Of a DNA stretch of 42,809 bases, positions 39,170 to 42,809 are shown in pieces. Position numbers and translations under genes: made by a program. Positions within the stretch are counted from its first letter, which is position 1. Each line of letters begins with the position of its first letter. This DNA is from an uncultured Verrucomicrobiales bacterium (GTDB taxonomy: Bacteria > Verrucomicrobiota > Verrucomicrobiia > Verrucomicrobiales > Akkermansiaceae): assembly GCA_937928735.1 (NCBI GenBank), contig CALFVF010000009.1, positions 1 to 42,809 on the forward strand, in the 5' to 3' direction. Below the pieces are notes generated by a model. That model ran no database searches, was not told the DNA's origin, and saw only the letters and a program-made list of their open reading frames with translations.

Positions 39170-40246
39170 ATGGACTACGCCTCGCTCATTGAAAAGCGCC
39201 GTGAACGCTTCGCCGAAGTAGAGATACTCATTACTGATCCGAATCTTTTTTCTGATCAGAAAAGAGCCTCAGAGACAATGCGTGAGCACCGCCGTCTCAA
39301 AGATCTTATCGAAATGTGGGATGATCTTGAGGACTCAAAAAAGAACTTAGCGGAAAATATCGAAATGGCGAAGGACGAGGATCCCGAAATTGCCGAGATG
39401 GCCGCTGAGGAAATCCCTGAACTTGAGGCAAAAATCACCCAACTCGGCCAAGATGTTCAGTACTCGCTACTCCCGAGAGACACGACAGAAGACCGTGATG
39501 CTCTCGTGGAGATACGTGCTGGAGCTGGTGGTGACGAGGCCTCCCTCTTCGCTGGTCAGATCATGAAGATGTACGAGCGCGTGGCTGAGGGGCGCGGCTG
39601 GCGTGTCGAGCACCTAGAGTCTAGCCCCTCTGAGGTCGGCGGGTTTAAGGAAGTGATTCTCAAAGTCAGTGGTGAGGAAGTATTTCGCTTCATGAAGTAC
39701 GAATCTGGTGTGCACCGTGTGCAGCGAGTACCAGCCACTGAGACTCAAGGGCGCATTCATACCTCGACTGTGACAGTCGCTGTCATGCCAGAGGCCGAAG
39801 CTGTGGATATCGAGCTCAAGATGGAGGAATTAACCATTCAGGCGACACGCTCTGGGGGCCCCGGTGGACAGCACGTGAACACCACAGACTCCGCAGTACA
39901 GATCACCCACATCCCCACAGGACTGCAGGTCAAATGCCAAGACGGGCGCAGCCAGACCCAGAATAAAGAAAAGGGCTTAGAAATCCTCAGAACAAAGCTC
40001 TTTGAGCTCAAGCAGCGCGAAGAATCTGAAAAATACTCAGCCCAGCGCCGCTCACTAATCGGCTCTGGTGACCGTTCTGAAAAAATCCGTACGTATAATT
40101 TCCCCCAATCACGGGTGACTGACCACCGTATCAACCACACTTCTCACAATATCGAAGGCATCCTCAATGGCGATATCGCAGAGTTCACCGAAAATCTCCA
40201 GAAAGCCGAGATGGAGCACCGCCTCGCAGAGGCAGGCATGAGCTAG
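39170..40246 (+). CDS. prfA: Peptide chain release factor 1
   Basis: This 358-residue factor recognises UAA and UAG stops and releases the nascent chain. The codon-reading PxT motif is P188-A189-T190 (same numbering as E. coli RF1), and the catalytic GGQ motif is 232-234 in SGGPGGQHVN. An N-terminal helical domain (1-100) and 'HRVQRVPATETQGRIHTS' are typical. PAT rather than SPF identifies RF1, not RF2. A GTG at 39155 would add five residues; ATG 39170 matches the family. The methyltransferase for its GGQ glutamine, prmC, is the next gene (103-base gap). Confidence 0.97.
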   Translation: MDYASLIEKRRERFAEVEILITDPNLFSDQKRASETMREHRRLKDLIEMWDDLEDSKKNLAENIEMAKDEDPEIAEMAAEEIPELEAKITQLGQDVQYSLLPRDTTEDRDALVEIRAGAGGDEASLFAGQIMKMYERVAEGRGWRVEHLESSPSEVGGFKEVILKVSGEEVFRFMKYESGVHRVQRVPATETQGRIHTSTVTVAVMPEAEAVDIELKMEELTIQATRSGGPGGQHVNTTDSAVQITHIPTGLQVKCQDGRSQTQNKEKGLEILRTKLFELKQREESEKYSAQRRSLIGSGDRSEKIRTYNFPQSRVTDHRINHTSHNIEGILNGDIAEFTENLQKAEMEHRLAEAGMS

Positions 40247-40260
40247 CAGATGATTTAGAA

Positions 40261-40293
40261 TTGTTAGAATGTGACTCACAAGCATTCTAACAA
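40261..40293. repeat. Perfect 11-bp inverted repeat between prfA and prmC
   Basis: TTGTTAGAATG (40261-40271) and CATTCTAACAA (40283-40293) with an 11-base loop. There is no T run on either side, so it is not a typical intrinsic terminator. It lies 14 bases after the prfA stop. It could be an RNA stability or processing hairpin or a protein-binding site upstream of prmC. Confidence 0.7.
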
Positions 40294-40349
40294 ACGCTAA
40301 ATTCTCTGCTCTCACTTATTGATTCTCCTCACTCATCTAACCAATCCTC

Positions 40350-41228
40350 TTGAAAACCATTCTAGACACCTTAGATGCCGGCACCCAGTGGCTAGAGAAA
40401 CGTGGTATTGAAGATGCACGGCGCCATATGCAGTGGCTCGTCTGTCACATTTTAGGACTCAGCCGGATCGAGCTCTATACCTCCTTTGATCAGGTGATGG
40501 AGGAACAAGACCTGGCGACCCTCAGAGACTATCTCAAGCGCCGTGGCACAGGAGAGCCTCTCCAGCATATCCTCGGGACTGTAGAATTCCACCGTCATGA
40601 GTTCCTCACCGATAAGCGAGCTCTCATCCCACGACCAGAGACCGAGGAGCTCGTCGAGCTCTGTCTGGAGCATTACAGCTCAAAGTTAGACCGTGGAGCG
40701 AAAATTCTCGATCTCGGTACAGGTTCAGGAGTGCTTGGTATTTCACTCGCGCTGGCACTGAAGAAAACAGAAAAGCAATTTGAGATCACATGCGCTGACA
40801 TCTCCTCTGATGCTCTCAGCCTTGCGAAAGAAAACGCCCACGCCTTACAGGCTCCTAACATCCATTTTTTAGAAACGGATTTGTTTTCCCAAGTCTCAGA
40901 TTCCTACGATCTCATCGTGGCGAATCTCCCCTACATTCCTGAGACAGACCGCCAGTCACTGAAGAAAGAAGTGACTTTTGACCCAGATCTCGCCCTCTTT
41001 AGTGGGGAAGACGGCCTCGATTTGATCCGTAGATTCTGTACAGAAGCCACTAACCACATAGTTCCTGGTGGATCTATCGCCCTAGAAATTGGTATTCACC
41101 AGCACCAGCAGGTCGAGACACTACTAAACGAGAATGGCTTCTCTAACATCCATACACACAGCGACCTCTCAGGCATCAAGCGCTTCCCCACAGCCTCGAT
41201 GACACCAAGATCACTAACAACTTCCTAA
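40350..41228 (+). CDS. prmC: Release factor glutamine methyltransferase
   Basis: This 292-residue enzyme methylates the GGQ glutamine of RF1/RF2 using S-adenosylmethionine. It has the N-terminal helical substrate-binding domain, then 'RALIPRPETEELV' (90-103). The SAM-binding motif I is DLGTGSG (121-127), and the NPPY-type catalytic motif is present as NLPY (192-195, VANLPYIPETD). The start is TTG at 40350. It follows an in-frame TAA closely, and the next ATG is at residue 27, inside the conserved domain. Position between prfA and murA fits co-expression with its substrate. Confidence 0.94.
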   Translation: MKTILDTLDAGTQWLEKRGIEDARRHMQWLVCHILGLSRIELYTSFDQVMEEQDLATLRDYLKRRGTGEPLQHILGTVEFHRHEFLTDKRALIPRPETEELVELCLEHYSSKLDRGAKILDLGTGSGVLGISLALALKKTEKQFEITCADISSDALSLAKENAHALQAPNIHFLETDLFSQVSDSYDLIVANLPYIPETDRQSLKKEVTFDPDLALFSGEDGLDLIRRFCTEATNHIVPGGSIALEIGIHQHQQVETLLNENGFSNIHTHSDLSGIKRFPTASMTPRSLTTS

Positions 41229-41276
41229 ATACCCTCATTTCTAACTCACACATTTTCATCTAGAAACTCTCATATC

Positions 41277-42554
41277 ATGGATAAACTTATCGTTCACGGT
41301 GGTCATAAGCTCAGTGGTAGCATCAATGTCTCAGGAGCAAAGAATGCCTCCTTACCTATTCTTGCTGCCTCTTTACTCACAAAAGAAGATGTGATTCTTC
41401 GTCGAGTGCCCGATGTCTCTGACACCAACTACATGATCCAGATTCTCTCCGCTCTGGGAGCTGAGGTAGAGCGCTCTAGTGGCACGGTAAGAATCAATGC
41501 CGCCAATATCATCAGCGAGGCACCCTACGAACTCGTGCGTAAGATGCGCGCCTCCATTTGTGTGATGGGCCCACTACTCGCCAGACTCGGTAAGGCTAAG
41601 GTATCACTCCCCGGCGGCTGTGTGATCGGAGACCGCCCAGTGGATCTTCACCTCAAGGGACTGCGCGCCATCGGAACAGAAATCGACATGGAAGGTGGAA
41701 ACATGGACATGTCCGCCCCCACCGGGCTCAAGGGCAAGGAAGTTGATCTCAGGGGCAAGCACGGCCCCACGGTACTCGGCACGGATAATCTCATGATGGC
41801 TGCTGTCCTCGCAGAGGGCACGACCATTATCGAATCAGCAGCTTGTGAGCCAGAGGTCGTCGATCTTGCGAATTTCTTGATCTCTATGGGAGCTAAGATC
41901 GAGGGAGCTGGAACACGCCGCATCACCATCCAAGGTGTCAGCGCACTCCATGGAACAGAGCACACCATCATTCCCGATCGGATCGAAGCGGGCACCTACA
42001 TGGTCGCAGGAGCACTTGCTGGAAATCCTGACACGGGAGTGACTCTCCACAGAGTCTGCGAAGAACACCTCCAGCCGACCACCGACAAGTTACGCGAAGC
42101 TGGCCACAGCGTGACCTTTAGCAATGAGGGTCAGAGTGTCACGGTCAAACCCGGTAAGTCACCCGTGGGGTGTAATATCGTCACCGCCCCCCACCCAGGT
42201 TTCCCCACAGATATGCAAGCACAGTTCTCTGCCCTATTCGCCATTACTCCTGGACTCTCTATTATTGAAGATACGATCTTCCCACAGCGCTTCATGCACT
42301 GTGCAGAGATGAGTCGAATGGGAGCGAACATGCTCGTTGATCAAGGTAAAGTCGTCATCACAGGTACAGAGAGCCTCTCTGCCGCCCCCGTAATGGCCTC
42401 TGACCTTAGAGCTTCCGCGGCTCTCGTTCTCGCAGCTCTGGTGGCCGATGGTGCCACAGAGATTAACCGTCTCTATCACATTGATCGTGGCTACGAGCAC
42501 ATTGATGAGAAACTACTCCAGCTCGGTGCCAAGGTCGAGCGAGCCCGCGAGTAG
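41277..42554 (+). CDS. murA: UDP-N-acetylglucosamine 1-carboxyvinyltransferase
   Basis: This 425-residue enzyme transfers enolpyruvate from PEP to UDP-GlcNAc, the first committed step of peptidoglycan synthesis. The N-terminal 'SGAKNASLPILAASLL' and the catalytic loop LPGGCVIGDRPVDLH are present. The active-site Cys is C115 as in E. coli, so the enzyme should be of the fosfomycin-sensitive type (family knowledge, not tested). The EPSP-synthase fold with two similar domains is complete to 'HIDRGYEHIDEKL'. It lies 48 bases after prmC, probably in the same transcript. No terminator is evident after the stop. Confidence 0.97.
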   Translation: MDKLIVHGGHKLSGSINVSGAKNASLPILAASLLTKEDVILRRVPDVSDTNYMIQILSALGAEVERSSGTVRINAANIISEAPYELVRKMRASICVMGPLLARLGKAKVSLPGGCVIGDRPVDLHLKGLRAIGTEIDMEGGNMDMSAPTGLKGKEVDLRGKHGPTVLGTDNLMMAAVLAEGTTIIESAACEPEVVDLANFLISMGAKIEGAGTRRITIQGVSALHGTEHTIIPDRIEAGTYMVAGALAGNPDTGVTLHRVCEEHLQPTTDKLREAGHSVTFSNEGQSVTVKPGKSPVGCNIVTAPHPGFPTDMQAQFSALFAITPGLSIIEDTIFPQRFMHCAEMSRMGANMLVDQGKVVITGTESLSAAPVMASDLRASAALVLAALVADGATEINRLYHIDRGYEHIDEKLLQLGAKVERARE

Positions 42555-42626
42555 GAGAAAGTAGAATAGAAGAGGATAAGAGTGCTGAAACCAGAACCTC
42601 CTCCCATCGCCATCTAACTATACGAG

Positions 42627-42656
42627 TTGACATAAGATATCTATTTCGGCTATATC
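42627..42656 (+). promoter_or_regulatory. Sigma-70-like promoter for the last gene
   Basis: Perfect TTGACA (42627-42632), 18-base spacer, TATATC (42651-42656). The start codon is only seven bases after the -10 element, so transcription would begin at or next to the ATG, suggesting a leaderless mRNA. Confidence 0.6.
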
Positions 42657-42663
42657 TTTGTCT

Positions 42664-42809
42664 ATGAGTCGTAAGTCTGCACTTATCACGGCCTGCCTTG
42701 TCTTATTGTTAGGTGGAGTCTATTATGGTATATCCTCCTACTTGAAGGCAGAGCGGGCGAAACTTGCTCAGGAAAGATGGGAGGAGCGTGTGGCAGAGCT
42801 GAAGGCCTT
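42664..42809 (+). CDS. Membrane-anchored or secreted protein, N-terminal fragment
   Basis: Only 48 codons lie inside the window. The protein begins with a basic N-terminus and one hydrophobic helix (about 6-25, ALITACLVLLLGGVYYGI), followed by a charged helical stretch (YLKAERAKLAQERWEERV). This fits a signal anchor with a coiled coil behind it. No family can be assigned. It has its own promoter immediately upstream and no SD. Confidence 0.6.
   Translation, partial: MSRKSALITACLVLLLGGVYYGISSYLKAERAKLAQERWEERVAELKA

Noticed and set aside
1..42809. CRISPR arrays, tRNA/rRNA genes, insertion sequences, prophage
   Set aside because: No regularly spaced repeats, cloverleaf sequences, transposase or phage genes were seen on reading either strand.

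Overview
The window (about 42.8 kb, moderate GC) looks like a chromosomal segment of a PVC-superphylum bacterium, most likely Verrucomicrobiota. The evidence is a 3-keto-disaccharide hydrolase (DUF1080) gene, a lipoprotein with an SHD1-like C-terminus, a giant secreted MG/alpha-2-macroglobulin-like protein of the planctomycete/verrucomicrobial type, a solitary type II-like pseudopilin, and a prfA-prmC-murA gene string. Almost no gene start carries a Shine-Dalgarno sequence. The phylum call is inference; no rRNA gene is present to confirm it.

Region 1 (1-9738) is a two-partner secretion (TPS) locus. A very large filamentous-haemagglutinin-like exoprotein runs on the minus strand from 6983 off the left edge (more than 2,327 codons, no stop). 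It ends at the edge in a region resembling the pre-toxin part of CdiA-type contact-dependent inhibition proteins. Divergent to it are a Skp/OmpH-like periplasmic chaperone and the FhaC/ShlB-type outer-membrane transporter. A plausible pathway is Sec export, periplasmic holding by the Skp-like protein, then TpsB-mediated translocation.

Region 2 (9792-21885) holds a class-C-beta-lactamase-fold serine hydrolase, a solitary trpB, a thioredoxin-like lipoprotein, a 2,240-residue MG/A2M-like secreted protein with an embedded secretin/STN-like module, and a DUF1080 protein with an Ig-like C-terminal domain.

Region 3 (21976-30610, all minus strand) has a P-loop kinase-like gene, a YqiJ/NfeD-type OB-fold membrane protein, a long flotillin and a 1,696-residue coiled-coil AAA+ ATPase. 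The last three look like one membrane-associated functional unit.

Region 4 (30868-32765) has small genes: a four-helix membrane protein, a glyoxalase-I-like VOC protein and a small lipoprotein in one orientation. A possible short transcript (promoter, strong SD, two coupled mini-ORFs, terminator) follows, then an AT-rich membrane protein on the other strand.

Region 5 (32815-42809) is mainly housekeeping: RNase R (minus), a pseudopilin, leuS, prfA, prmC, murA, and the beginning of a membrane-anchored protein cut by the right edge. No intergenic gap exceeds 300 bases. No tRNA, rRNA, CRISPR array or insertion sequence was recognised.
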